A DNA stretch of 64,000 bases from Zingiber officinale (GCF_018446385.1 NC_056001.1:11216672-11280671); one strand, 5' to 3'. Shown: positions 23,954-35,500, numbered from the stretch's first letter. A program made the numbers and translations. The notes: a model not told the origin generated them from the letters alone.

Positions 23954-24587
23954 CCTATGTTGGATGTGAACTAGTGCAGCTTTAGTTTAAGAGCTGAAGG
24001 AAACAGACTGAAACAAAAATTGGAAGTATTAGCATGGAATGAGATGCAATTAAAAGAAAATTGCATGATAAATTAAGTCACCAATGTAACAAGATCATAA
24101 ATTTCCAATGAAGTACCATATGGCAAGGAACAAGATAGGAGAACCAAAGAAAATCCAAGAATTATAACAGAGGCTTTACAATTCTATGGAAACAAGGGAA
24201 AGGAATTGTTGCTTGCCGATGATATACAGGTGATTGCCTTACATTTCTTTTTTAGATTTATGATTTAATTTTAAAATTATAATATTTGTATTTTCATTTA
24301 ACCATAATTTAATGATAGAAGGGGAAGTTTGACACAACGGTAAATTACTGTTGTAAACAACCTCTTCCATAAGTCTACGTAAATGTGGTTCAACCCTTCC
24401 CAAAATCCTACATCACATCGGCTGGAGCTTTGTGCCCCGAAATAATGCTAAATTGATTCGTTTTTTAAAAAATACAACGATTATGTTTTTTCGTATAAAA
24501 GACTACTTATAGTAATCGCTAATTCACGAATGAGTGTAGTTTTTGAGGATTAAGAAACCACACACGAAAAGTGATTGAAGAAAAATA
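23954..24587 (-). other. Probable LIP2 5' UTR and leader intron
   Basis: On the minus strand a possible donor (CTGAATAG|GTATATT near 24588) and an acceptor-like TTCCTTCAG about 45 bases before the ATG suggest a non-coding first exon and a leader intron. The A/T-rich body has no other feature. Confidence 0.4.
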
Positions 24588-25825
24588 TACCTATTCAGCA
24601 CAAGTCAAAAGGGACGAAGCTAGCGGCGACCAAGGGCTTTTCTTTCCTCTTGAGTTCCCCCACATTGTCAGGTGGAAGGAAAATGGATTCGCGGGGTTAG
24701 GTTTGGGCGAGAGATGGAAAGGCAAATTGCGAGGCATCCGGTTTCAATCAATCATGATCGTCCAACATTTGGGTCATATATGGGTCGGCCAGTAAGCTAG
24801 ATTTAGATTTTAATGTGTCCAAACAAATTAAGCGGCAATCGTACATTGTGCGTGTGGACACAAAACTCAAACACCAACCTATTGACCACACACTTTAACT
24901 TTTTTTATTTAAACTTTATGTATTAAATAAATTGTTATCAAATTAAATCGAAAATATTAGTAGACCTGTGAGTTGTATAAAAAATTATTAAAATGATAAA
25001 AAGAAAAAGAGAAAGGAGTTACTCATATATTAATAAGCAAACATTTTTACTCATCCTCATCTTTACTCGATGGTCAATGGGAAACTTTCGTGGGGCTAGG
25101 CCGACCAACTCCAAGAGAATAAAGGGTAGAAATAACTGGACACCTAAAATTTTATAAGAGAAGAGTATACTACTTATTCGAGTCTCAAGGGTTTATTAGA
25201 TGATGGCACATTTTATTTTATATCTGCTTTACCCATTCAATGGTAATATTAAAAGATGAGGATGCGTAATAATATTTACTTATTAATATAAGAGAAATTC
25301 CTTTCTCTTTTGATTTTTATCATTTTAATAGTTTTTATACAACTCATAGGTCTACTAATATTTTCAATTTAATTTGATAACAATTTATTTCATACATAAA
25401 GTTTAAATAAAAAAGTTAAGTACGTGGACAATAGGTTGGTGTTAAAGTTTTGTGTCCACACGCATAATGTAGCATTGCCCTTAATGTGCTTGGACACATT
25501 AAAATCTAAATCTAGCTTATGGGCCGGCCCATATATGACCTAAATGTTGGACGATCATGATTCATTGAAAAAGGATACCTCACAATTTACCTTTCCATCT
25601 CTCACACAAACCTAACTCCACGAACTCATTCTCCTTCCACCTGAAGGCGTGCACATGGTCATAGCTCCGGCCCTCTTAACTCGTGCTGAATAGGTACATT
25701 TTTCTTCAATCCTGTTCACTTTTCACGTGTGGTTTCCTAATCCTCAAACCCTACATTCATTTGTAGATTAGAGGTTACTATAAGTAGAATTTTATACAAA
25801 AAAACGTAGTCGTTATATTTTTATC
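24468..25825. repeat. Large imperfect inverted repeat containing the LIP2 promoter region
   Basis: The left arm (about 24468-25080) and right arm (about 25215-25825) are inverted copies of roughly 600 bp, separated by a short spacer. Shared blocks include GCACAAGTCAAAAGGG-like and GTGCTGAATAGGTA sequences, the TGGGTCGGCC region, AATGTGTCC, and the A/T-rich inner part. Arms differ by many point changes and small indels, so the event is not recent. Read outward, each arm has the same promoter-exon-donor layout; only the left one leads to an intact LIP2 coding sequence. Confidence 0.85.
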
Positions 25826-26154
25826 AGAGTCATGAGTGAGCCAAAGGTATGCACGCTCTGTCCCTTCCAAGCAACAATTTTCTTTACCCACAAAAGCAGG
25901 TGGATTTTAAGGACCATGTCTATCAGTTGAAAGGACCAAAGGATGACAATGTCACGCCCCATACAAACTAGGTTTGCAGCAATGCTAACTTCGCTTGCCG
26001 CGCGTGAACTGTAACAATGTCAGATCAAAAGCTAACTAAACTAACTACATGCATACCTCTGAAGTAACTACACTAGTGTTATGTATATATCTCAGAAATT
26101 AACCAGGAGATCAAAGGAAAAAAGAAGAGTGAGCACAACTTGCAAAGTGGAGAT
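25826..26154. repeat. Start of a block also present at 62510-63870
   Basis: Sequence from TCAGAGTCATGAG through CAGGTGGATTTTAAGGA to GATGACAATG matches 62518-62660. No gene recognised. Confidence 0.65.
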
Positions 26155-26426
26155 ACTAGAGACGTGCATGAAAAATATAATCAAAGCAACATAATTTTCC
26201 ATGCAAAAACTGCCCTATTAGTGTGGAGAGATTAAGCAAGAGGGTTTGCACCCTCTTTGAAATGGTTTATTGTATGTTACAGAGAAAGAAACTAGCGACG
26301 TGCATGAAAAAAATAATCAAAGCAACATAATTTTCCATGCAAAAACTGCCCTATTAGTGTGGAGAGATTAAGCAAGAGGGTTTGCACCTTCTTTGAAATG
26401 GTTTATTGTATGTTACAGAGAAAGAA
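26155..26426 (+). repeat. 136-bp tandem duplication, two copies
   Basis: 26155-26290 and 26291-26426 are near-identical direct repeats beginning ACTAG(A/C)GACGTGCATG and ending ACAGAGAAAGAA. Confidence 0.92.
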
Positions 26427-26429
26427 AAA

Positions 26430-26870
26430 GAAGTAGCTAATCATGCACGAAGGTGATCGAAAAGAATGAAGCAAGAAAAATCCACCTAAATATCAGGTAT
26501 AATCGTGCTTGCTGCTGTGGAGCGTTGCCAGAGTGACGACGGCGACACCTACAGCAACGGCGAGCGGCGGCGTCGGCGCTACCGAGATGGGTCCGAAACT
26601 CTCCACTGCTTTGATCACTATCGGACAACGATTAGGGTTAGAGGAGGGTCGGAGGCGGAGGGACGACAGCGGCGAAAGGATTTTTATGTTTGTTTGTGGG
26701 TTGGTTAGGGTTGAGGGTAGAAAAGGTTCGGAGGGACCTTTTAATTGCACTTTTCGGAAAAAAAAAAAAATTACAACCAATTTTAAAATTTACACCGCAC
26801 CCCTTTCTTTCCTAAATTTTTTTGTTTCTCCTATGGGGACGGCTGTGAAAGATAATTAGGATGAATGTAA
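26430..26870 (-). other. G/C-rich island, possible gene-start remnant
   Basis: 26500-26700 is much richer in G+C than its surroundings and is open in several frames on both strands. On the minus strand a frame (26493-26780) has an Ala/Pro/Ser-rich, basic N-terminus. That composition is typical of plant 5' exons, but no downstream exon or conserved domain was recognised. Could be a captured promoter or first exon. Confidence 0.3.
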
Positions 26871-27199
26871 AGCGTAGCGTAGATAAGTGGAGTGTTGCGA
26901 TTCAAGTTTTTGCTAGGACGTGTGTGAAAAAATTTGGATTGGGCAGTCGTGCGCTCAAAATATCCATGGTTCAAAAGGTCCACGAGTTTATCTTTACAAG
27001 CGAAGTATTGATTCAATGTTAGACGGTGTATATCATGTAAAAAATAATAGAGGAAAAAATTAATCATATTATTGAATCAAAAAATTGATTCGAAGTGTAT
27101 TCATTCCTCAAATTATAATGAAAACATTTTATGATACTAGAATGTTGAGTTTTTACAAGTACTCTAAAGTTGTTAAAAATTATAAGATAATCAGACCTG
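26871..27199. other. No feature recognised
   Basis: A/T-rich sequence with no convincing ORF. Confidence 0.4.
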
Positions 27200-28010
27200 T
27201 ATTTCATAAGATAGACTCAATATTAACGAGTGCAATCATCAATAAATGAAACATAATACCTTTACCCTCCCCTTTTGTAGGAATAGGAGAGGGTCCCCAC
27301 ACATCAAAATGGATAAGATCAAATGGAGCAGAAGAAAAAGAAAGACTTTTAGAAAATGACAAGGCAGAAAATTTGATCAGTTTACAACCACTATAATCAG
27401 AAATATCAAAACTTTTTAAAGGTCCTAATGCTCCTGTAGAAGCTAAAAACTGCAAACAAGACGCTGAAACATGACCTAAGCGAGAGTGTCATAAATAAAA
27501 ATTAGAAGATGAATGATTTAGATGAAAAGATGATAAATCCACACTCGAAGCTACAACTTTTGGTAATTTGAGTTGATCTAAAATATAGAGTCCTCCTTGC
27601 CTATGGCCTGTCCCAATTAGACTCTGAGATTGCGGGTCCTGAACATAATAATTGGATGAAGAAAAAGAGACTAGGTATCAAGACTCACATAATTGAACCA
27701 ATTAGTAAGAGATAAAGAAGATATAACAATTGAACCAACACCTACTAATGACATAGGAGTACCATCAGCAGTCACAATAGATATAGATGAACTGGGAGAA
27801 AAAGAAACAAAAGATAACAAATTGGATGACATATGATGGGAGGCACCAGAATCTAAAATCTATAAGGATGAAGATATACCTGAAATACCAGATGAGGACA
27901 AACCTATATGAGAGGAAGCTGATTTGGCAGAGTGTTGTGAAGCAAGGAACTGTTGAAACTACTCAAACAAATATGAATCAGATTTCCATGAAGCATATGC
28001 ACAACCAAGC
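27200..28010 (-). mobile_element. Copia pol fragment (protease/GAG-pre-integrase/integrase)
   Basis: Minus-strand translation gives copia motifs with stops: SGCKLIKFSALSFSKSL, PFDLIHFDVWGPSP (27204-27455) and, further upstream, protease-like pieces. The same family in plus orientation is at 33056-33720. Only part of pol is left and no LTR is attached. Confidence 0.7.
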
Positions 28011-28260
28011 ATGGTATCAGAGTAATTTTCCTTCTTTGACCTAATTTTTTCTACCGCCCCCTGTTATTGCTTCATGTTGCCGCTAGTCTCCTATTGCTGC
28101 TATTGATTTATGCGCCGACATCTATTTTCTGTCCTGTTGCTGTTGATTTCGGCATCGACATCTATTTTCTATCATGGCGCTGACGTCCTGTGTTGCCGAT
28201 TTCTACATTTGACATCATTTTCTTTCTCAGATTCTTTGTGTAATCACGAGTCATCCTAAT
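28011..28260 (+). mobile_element. Copia leader fragment with primer-site remnant
   Basis: ATGGTATCAGAGTAA at about 28010 is a methionine-tRNA-type primer site, followed by a TTCTACCGCC / GTTGCTGCT-rich leader typical of plant copia elements. It points opposite to the adjoining pol fragment, so the two pieces are rearranged. Confidence 0.45.
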
Positions 28261-29095
28261 ACCAATTTTTGCAGATCATACAAATATCCTTACAGGGACA
28301 GTGAAGACTGTAAAAATCAACTGTCAATAATTTACTCCAATGCTTCCATAATTTACTTAAAAAACTGGTGGGAAATTTTTATAAATCTAACCAATTGTCT
28401 TTAAAATTAATTGGATCATAACACCGAGATACTTGAGTTATAAAAAGAAATAGACAAGTAAATAAAGAAATTTTTAAAAATAATTAATTGTATATGAGAG
28501 GTAAATTGCAGATATAAAATAGAGGGTACGGTCAACTCCTTTTAAACATCAATATCAGATATCCTATTCAAAGATTTTTTCTTAAATGTTAGATAGGATA
28601 ATTAAAAAAATTTTACATTAGCTATTCTATCCATTCCCTATATTATGCATTTATGAACAGTACTTCTCTAAATTTAAGGAATGGATTTAATTCCCTAAAT
28701 ATTATAGAGGAGAGAAAAAAAATAAGAAAATTGATATATAATGTATTAAAAAAATAGATATCTAAATTTAATAAAATAATTTTTTTACCTTAAATTATAT
28801 ATTTTGAATAGAAAAATTAATATGGATCCTCTAATTCAAAGTATAAAACATACATGAAAGCTCTTGAGTGGGTCAATAATTGTGAAACAGATGAAGTTGA
28901 CATCTAAGAACATGCATACAAGCATCCATAATGGAGGTTTTTTTTACCATTCCTTCATAGTTCTCTTTCTTACGTGTCATCAAAAATTAAAAAGCTGTGT
29001 TCAAAATATCGAAGAACCCAACTTCTTAAGTTTCTTTCTGGTAGGGGTCACACCAAAAAAATTAAAAACCCATCCACCATTAGAGATGCCCTTAC
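28261..29095. other. A/T-rich sequence, partly shared with 63150-63370
   Basis: No gene seen. Pieces such as GAGAGGTAAATTGCA and GGGTCAATAATT are also found near 63180 and 63300, so this belongs to the duplicated block. Confidence 0.5.
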
Positions 29096-30020
29096 AATTT
29101 ACCAAATAAATTAGCTGGCGTGGAGGTATCAACAAGTTGTGCCTCAACCAAGTCGAGTATGTAACAACCAGTCGAGCCTAGTTTAAATTGGTTAAGAGTC
29201 TTGCTTGGCATGAGTTGGGCCCAGGGCTGAGATTTAAAAATACCTTGGTTGTTAAAGAGAAGATTTGTCGTAGTTATGTTAGTCATGTCGCGACTAGACG
29301 TATGCGAGGAGGAACAAGGAAGACGGCAGCACCGACTGTTTGTTGGGCAAATAGAGGAATACATACAGAGAGATGAAACAGCAAAAGAAAAATTTAGATT
29401 TAATTAAAATGTTTAATAATTTAATTGGGAGAAATAAGGATTGGAATAAAAATGCTATAAATTATATGGACTAAAATAAAATGAAGATGGGCTAAAATAA
29501 AATTTTATTTGTAAATTTTTTAAAAATGGATGGGCTGGAACCCACCCTAGCCCAAGGATAGTTCCGCCCTTGGTTGGGCCTAGCATGAACCTCAAATGTA
29601 ATGAAGGCACCTAGATCCATTTATGTGTCTAATCCTATCTAGATACCATCATTATTCCTCGAATGTAATAAGAGTACCTTGATACAGCTTTTGATGACCA
29701 AGAATATAATCTACTTGCAATTAGTTATGTATCATTTGGACGATCATTCTCAATTATCTCTATATTTTTTCCTAAGTTCAATACGTGATCGACAATTAAA
29801 TTATGATAGAGTAAGTGGATCGTTGCATCGCAAAACTCGATAACAAGGATTCGAGCTCGAGAATCTGAAACTCATCCACATATGCATTGCCATTTTGAAG
29901 CCAAACCAGCAAAGGTGACAGACGATAAATATTAATTATTGTTCCATTCACCTTTTGACTCCTAGCTAGGCAAGGCCCCCTAAACCACATGCTCCTCATT
30001 TCTACAAGCTTATTAAATCG
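29096..30020. repeat. Segment duplicated at 63365-63860
   Basis: TTTACCAAATAAA, GTCGAGTATGTAACAACCAG and the run ending CACATGCTCCTCAT...AAGCTTATTAAATC match 63365-63860 with small indels; the copy here has an extra stretch (about 29190-29580). At 30020 the match ends: the copy at 63.9 kb continues into a gene start, whereas here LIP2 3' sequence follows. Confidence 0.8.
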
Positions 30021-30620
30021 ACGGCACAGAATTGAGCTCGTGGATGAGAATTTATGGTCCAATTGGCCCAATTACTTGGCCGTGATAGATTCCTTTTCCC
30101 CCTTAAAAATTGGATAATTGTACTTTTGCTTTTACATTTTAGTAATCAAAAACAGATTGAAAATCAAATTAGAAAAGCATCGGGTCACTAATTTACTGAC
30201 GGAGCAAATGGGATCAGTTAAATTGCAAAAATCAACCTAGAAAATTTATTTGATATATCAGGGATCATTGTGAAATAGTTAAACGTCTTCTTTGAAATAA
30301 AGCGCACATCATTCAGAAATCATCATGCATTATTCTTGATTCGATAAGACAATAACTCTCAAGAAAAGACCACATCACGATTTCCTCCGTCACCAACTTG
30401 CTGCTTTTGCAACACTGATATAAAAACTACAAACACCATCTAGTTAGCTAGCAATAACCAACCTTCTCCACTTGGTTGTTCACTCGAGGTGGTTCTTCAG
30501 AAAAATGGCAAGTCTCATATTGCAGGAAGACAAGTCAAGGTTGATCAATTGGTTAGGTCAAGATCATTAAAGGAACATAAGAATATGATCAAATACAGGA
30601 GCATGGTGGATATTACGCAC

Positions 30621-30840
30621 GTCTCTTCGGATGGATTTAGTGGTTAACACATAAGGTGTTGTCATCATGAGGTCTAGGGTTCGAATCTCGATAAAATCGA
30701 GATAAATGTCTCCTTTATGTGTTTGTTACTATTCCAATGACTAATAGTCGTCCGTGATTTATCTCCTTCGTGTTGATCCTAGGACGGGTTGACGGGAGCA
30801 CTGGGGACGAACGTATTCATCTTTTACCACCATAATAAAT
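30621..30840 (+). mobile_element. tRNA-derived SINE (220 bp)
   Basis: The head has a possible A box (TAGTGGTTAACACATAAGG) and a B box (GGTTCGAATCTCG). The 3' part shares the motif CGTGATTTAYCTCC and GGGGACGAAC with the other SINEs. Flanks are ATTACGCAC (30612-30620) and AATACGCAC (30841-30849). The paralogous empty site at about 23020-23030 confirms the insertion. Confidence 0.8.
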
Positions 30841-31055
30841 AATACGCACACTTAGATTCTAATCAGATTTGTTCTTTCAACCCAATTTATTTTCAAAAGA
30901 AGAGAAACTTTTCTCCCAGTGTATCTCAGTGAAGAAGTCAATTCCTCCAGATGCCTGTATAAGAAGCACAATGCTGTTGTGTGACTCCATTAGCAGTTTC
31001 AATGAAATGCCAATTAAATGAAGGAATATGAACACCTAATCAACTTTCTCTTGGT

Positions 31056-31388
31056 TATTTGATTTCATCAGCTGGCAAAATCGATCCACCTTGACTCCAC
31101 TGTATGTCTTTGAAATGAAAGATCTCTGCGAAGGACCGAATAAGCTGATCACTTCATCTGTTGGTAACTGCATCTGTCTCCCTCCGTAAGGATGTGACTC
31201 CTCTGTCTGATATTCCACAACGAACAATGTAACTGATCAAATAGTTCAAATCGGGATCATTGTTGAATGCTAATCCATGTGAAGTGATGCCTGAAGATAT
31301 CCAAACACGGGTGGCACCAATTTTCTATCGCCAACCCACACCCCTGTCTTACCGGCTTTACCAGGACGTGCATTGGCATCATTGAGAG
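31056..31388 (-). pseudogene. LIP2 C-terminal pseudogene fragment
   Basis: It matches the last 110 or so codons of the LIP2 gene at 23240-23953, from GKAGKTGVWVGDRK to the stop region. Several indels shift the frame (after the GDRK motif, near SYLQASLHMD, and in the QLPTDEVI part). The catalytic PCG motif region is damaged. There is no 5' part: homology stops near 31388. Confidence 0.85.
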
Positions 31389-32367
31389 ATGCACAGTCAT
31401 ACAGTTTGGATAGAATTTCTTTTGTTTTTACGTTAACTTGGTTTTTTTTCAATTATTCGTGAGCATAATTTATTTTATCATCATAAGTGATCATGATGAT
31501 TCACTTCGATTGATTAGGGTATGACTAGATAAAAAAAAAATTATTTATATTAAGGATATGTTATGAAAAAAATTTTACAAAGAAAATCTATGTGTGAATA
31601 CGTTTCAAATGTCAAAGTTTAATTTACGAACAATAACGCTGATGATTATGCAAAATCATTGAATGTTTAGGAGGCTGAAAATATGAAGATTATTACTTGG
31701 ATCAATAATTCTATTACACACTCCATTAGTGCTTAGTTGGCCAAGTACAAGACAGCTAAAGAAATCTAAGATTATCTAGAAAAATTATACATGCAGTCTA
31801 ACTTTACCAAATAATATCAATTGGAAACAGATATCCGTGCACTTTGGCAACAATATATTGGCGTCCAAGATTTTTATTCTACCATGTCAGAACTATGAGA
31901 TCAGTTGACACTCACAGAACCTCAGAATTGTGAGTATTCTCATCTTATGTCATTCATAGAGAAGAACAATGTCTGAACCAATTCTTGATGGCTCTTCGTG
32001 ATGACTTTGATGGATTGCATGGAACAATTTTGCATCGTAGTCCTCTCCCTTTGTTGATTCAGTAGTACATGAATTACCTTAAGTCTCAGGTTGATAAGAG
32101 GATTATTACACCATCTACGCTATCTATTTTTGCAACACCACAACGACCTACGCCTTATAATCAAAGTAGGTCGGTGTCTATTATTGTTGAACAAAGGTAA
32201 ACTACCACAGTAGCAGAAACAATCACCGCAATAGTAATATCAGCAACAACGATCTCAACAACCACTATTGCTACACTAGAATGTTTTATGGAAATATGGT
32301 AATCAACCACAACATTTATCATATGGACTTTCTCAGTTTAGTAATGCCCGTTTTAACAGTTCCTTGC

Positions 32368-33034
32368 TGTAGGATCGAAAAAAATTTAGATATCTCCACA
32401 ATGGTATGATATTGCCCACTTTGGGCCTAGGCCCTCATGGCTTTGCTCTTGGGCTCTCCCCAAAAGGTCTCATACCAATGGAGATATCTTTTCTCTTATA
32501 AGCCCATGATCTTTCCCATGTATTTTCAATATGGGACTATATTTGCAACCTTGCAACCCCAACAATCCCCCCCTCAAATAAAGGACCATAGGCTTCCCAC
32601 ATCTGATCCTCGACCCACCAGGTCTTCCTGCCCCTCGGTCCACCCGACCTACTAGGACTTCCTTACCTAGCCGAAACTAGGACTTCCTGCCTAGTGTCTG
32701 GTCCTCTTGATCCGAACATAGGAGCCTCTACTTTCTTTATTCAAGGTTAATATTGTACCCACATGGCTCAATCAGACCATAGCTCTTGTGCACAGTCGGT
32801 AGTTAAACCTTCTGGCAGTCCGGGCTCTGTTACCAACTGTAGGATCGAAAAAAATTTAGATATCTCCACAATGGTATGATATTGTCTACTTTAGGCCTAG
32901 GCCCTCATGGCTTTGCTCTTGGGCTCTCCCCAAAAGGTCTCGTACCAATGGAGATATCTTTTCTCTTATAAACTCATGATCTTTCCCATGTGTTTTCAAT
33001 ATGGAACTATGTTTGTAACCTTGCAACCCCAACA
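32368..33034 (-). mobile_element. Complete TRIM element (667 bp)
   Basis: Two 197-bp terminal direct repeats (32368-32564 and 32838-33034) surround about 270 bp without coding capacity. On the minus strand each repeat starts TGTTGGGGTTGCAAGG and ends CGATCCTACA. After the 5' repeat comes a primer site TTGGTAACAGAGCCC (one change from the Met-tRNA type), and before the 3' repeat a purine tract GAGGGGGGGAT. Flanks CTTGC and CTTAC fit a 5-bp target duplication with one change. It sits inside the copia gag remnant. Confidence 0.88.
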
Positions 33035-33731
33035 CTTACTTCATAACCTTTTGCCATGTCTGCTTCTTCTCATATAGGTTTGTCATCCTCTAGTGCATCA
33101 GGTATATTTTCCTCTTTGTGCATGTTAAATTCTAGAGCCTCTCATCATATGCCACCTGACTTGTCATCTTTTATCTCCTCATTTTCTTATTCATCTTTAT
33201 CAGTTGTGACTGCTAATGGTACTCCGATATCATTAATAGGTATTGGTTCTGTTATTACAACTTGTTTGTCTTTTCTTGATGTTTATTATATTCCTAGTCT
33301 TACACTTTATCTTGTTTTTGTTAGTCAATGTCTGAGTCTGGATATTCATTTTTTTTCTTCATCCAATGTTAAGTACAGGATCTGGGACTTAGAAGGTGAT
33401 TGAGACAAGTCGTAGGCAAGAGTGACTCTATATCTTGGATAAGCTTCAAGTACCAGATGTTGCAGCTTCTAGTGTCGATCTATCATCTTTTCGATTGAGT
33501 CGTTCTTCTTCTGATTTTTATTTGTGGCATACTTGTCTAGGTCATGTTTCAGCATCTTGTTTACAATTTTTAGCTTTATTTGGAGTATTAAGAACTTTAA
33601 AAAGTTATGATATTTCTTATTATAATGGTTGTAAACTGGTAAAAAAATTTATATTATATTTCAATAAAAGTCTACCTTTTCCCCCTAATCCTTTTAATCT
33701 TATTCATTTTGATGTGTAGGGACCTTCTCCT

Positions 33732-33940
33732 GGTGGCAAAAGGCGATTTGTTCGCCCCCAATGCCTCTGCCAACCCATTCCCAAGGCAATACGGGAGAGG
33801 TAAATCATGGATGACTCTAGCCTTGGATAGTTGAATAGCGCATGGGGGAGGGCAGACACCTAGCTACTAGCCGGGATTTGACCCCCCAGACCTTATAATG
33901 ACAACACCACCATACGCTAGCTAATTGATAGTCCTGAGTG
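33732..33940 (-). mobile_element. tRNA-derived SINE (209 bp)
   Basis: On the minus strand: B-box-like GGTCAAATCCCGG, then the family 3' motif CATGATTTACCTCTCCCG and GGGGGCGAAC. It is flanked by 13-bp direct repeats GGGACCTTCTCCT (33719-33731) and GGGCCCTTCTCCT (33941-33953), one mismatch. It interrupts the copia integrase between WGPSP and the next integrase segment. Confidence 0.85.
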
Positions 33941-34075
33941 GGGCCCTTCTCCTATTACTACAAAAAGAGATATATCAAGATATTATGTTTCTTTTATTGA
34001 TGATTACACTCATTGTACTTGGGTTTATCGCATGAAAAATATATCTGATTATCTTATCATCTTCGATGACTTTAA

Positions 34076-34855
34076 GGGTGTGTTTGGTTCAAGTTATCAT
34101 GTATAACCTTGGTTATGTGATTACCAGGTAATGCAACCAAGGTTATGAGGAATAAAATATAACCATATGTTGTTTGGTTCAACTTAAGTAATATAACAAA
34201 AACTTGTTTATTTGAAGGTTTTAATGAATACCCTAGTTTAATATTTTACTGTATTACCCTCAGTTACAAAACCAACTATATATTATTATTATTATTATTA
34301 TTTAATTTTTTAAATATTTTTTTACTTTTCTATTCCCTGTATATTTTTTTTTACATTTTTATGTGTTTTTTTTATTTTTTTAATGTTTTATATTTTTTAT
34401 ATATTTTTTAATGTTTTTAATATTTCTATATTTTTTTAAAAAAATTATTTTTTAATGTTTTTATTTTTAATTTTTAAATTTTTATCATTTTTATTTTTAA
34501 AATTTAAAATTTTAATTTTTTAAATTATTTTTTAAAATTTTTAATTTTTTAAAACATTTTTTTATTTTTTATTTTTACATTTTTTTAAATATTTTTTTTT
34601 ACGTTTTTTCCTCTTTTTTCATATTTTTTCTTATCGAAGGGTATTTTTGGTAAAAAAAATCGTTAACCCCGAAATCAAGAAAAACCTTAGTTTTCTAAGG
34701 TTTTCCGATTTCGGATTGCATGACCCTTTTGCTGACATGTCGGGCATGGAACATTACTCGGGAATCATTGATTACGTAAACCAAACGAGGTTTTCATTGA
34801 TAACCTTGGATGAATAACCAATGTTATCAAGGATAACCCCCAACCAAACGCATCC
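34076..34855. mobile_element. PIF/Harbinger-type non-autonomous element (780 bp)
   Basis: The left end GGGTGTGTTTGGTT and right end AACCAAACGCATCC are inverted, and the inner ATAACCTTGG / CAAGGATAAC blocks continue the similarity. TAA is duplicated on both sides (34073-34075, 34856-34858). The interior (about 34265-34640) is almost pure A/T with long T runs. No protein coded. Confidence 0.8.
34265..34640. repeat. A/T-only low-complexity tract
   Basis: Mostly T and A with ATT microsatellite (34278-34302) and TTTTTA runs, inside the 780-bp Harbinger-type element. Confidence 0.85.
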
Positions 34856-35500
34856 TAAAGTTTTTGTCAAAACTCAGCATTCAGCTGTTATTAAGTGTAT
34901 CGTTGTGATTTGAGGAGCAAGTATACTTCTGATATTTTTTCTCATTTACTTGCATTAGAAGGTACTATACATCAAAGCTCATGTCGAGAAACACCTTAAC
35001 TGAATAGGGTTACAAAAAGAAAGTATAAACATTTTGTTGAGACAACCTGTTAGTTCTTATTGCCTGTAGATGTTCTTAGTGTTTTGGGGGAGAAGTAGTT
35101 CTTACCGCTACTCATGTAATTAATAGGATTCTAACTTCTCACAATTCAGGTTTGTCTCATTTTCAAAAACTATATGGTGGTGTTCATGATTATTCATTTT
35201 TACATATTTTTTATTGTACCTGTTTTGTTCTCTGACCACATGTCGAGCGTGATAAGTTGTCCTCTATGTATGTTTTATGTATCTTCCTTTGTTATAGTGT
35301 TAGATATAAGAGATATCATTGTTTTTTATCCAGTTAGTAAAAAATTATATGTTTCTCATCATGTTGTATTTTCTGAGCATATTCTTTTTTTCTCCGTACC
35401 TCTTTTACCACATGATATGACTCATGCAGATTTTATTCGTATTGATTCCTTCAGTATTGACATCGACAAAGTCTCCCCATAGCTACTCTTCCACATGTAT

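Larger units (their letters stand above)
30022..31388. repeat. Second copy of the LIP2 3' region
   Basis: Corresponds to about 22345-23590 in the same orientation, with indels, ending inside the LIP2 coding region. The SINE at 30621-30840 is absent from the other copy, so it arrived after duplication. Confidence 0.85.
31600..35500 (+). mobile_element. Decayed Ty1/copia element, gag to integrase, with nested insertions
   Basis: Gag-like sequence at about 31640-32340 (ITWINNSITHSI, QLETDIRALWQQYIGVQDFY, NQFLMALRDDFDGLHGTIL) is followed by a TRIM insertion. Protease/pre-integrase is at 33056-33720 (SRASHHMPPDLSSF, FYLWHTCLGHVS, NPFNLIHFDV), then a SINE, integrase pieces at 33955-34070 (SFIDDYTHCTWVY), a MITE, and an integrase C-terminal part to 35480 (KLYVSHHVVFSEH). 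Stops and shifts are frequent, and reverse transcriptase and RNase H are not seen. LTRs were not recognised. Confidence 0.75.

Noticed and set aside
24571..24795. 74-codon plus-strand ORF in the inverted repeat
   Set aside because: It lies antisense to the probable LIP2 first exon, and the matching frame is not kept in the other arm.
26493..26859. Overlapping ORFs in the G/C-rich island
   Set aside because: Open on both strands because of composition; no conserved protein could be named, so only a low-confidence gene-start remnant is listed.
29188..29376. 62-codon ORF and its antisense partner (29092-29364)
   Set aside because: The region is a duplicated non-coding block without protein-like features.
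30640..30700. tRNA gene (A and B box-like sequences)
   Set aside because: The sequence cannot fold into a full cloverleaf by eye and is the head of a SINE with target duplications.
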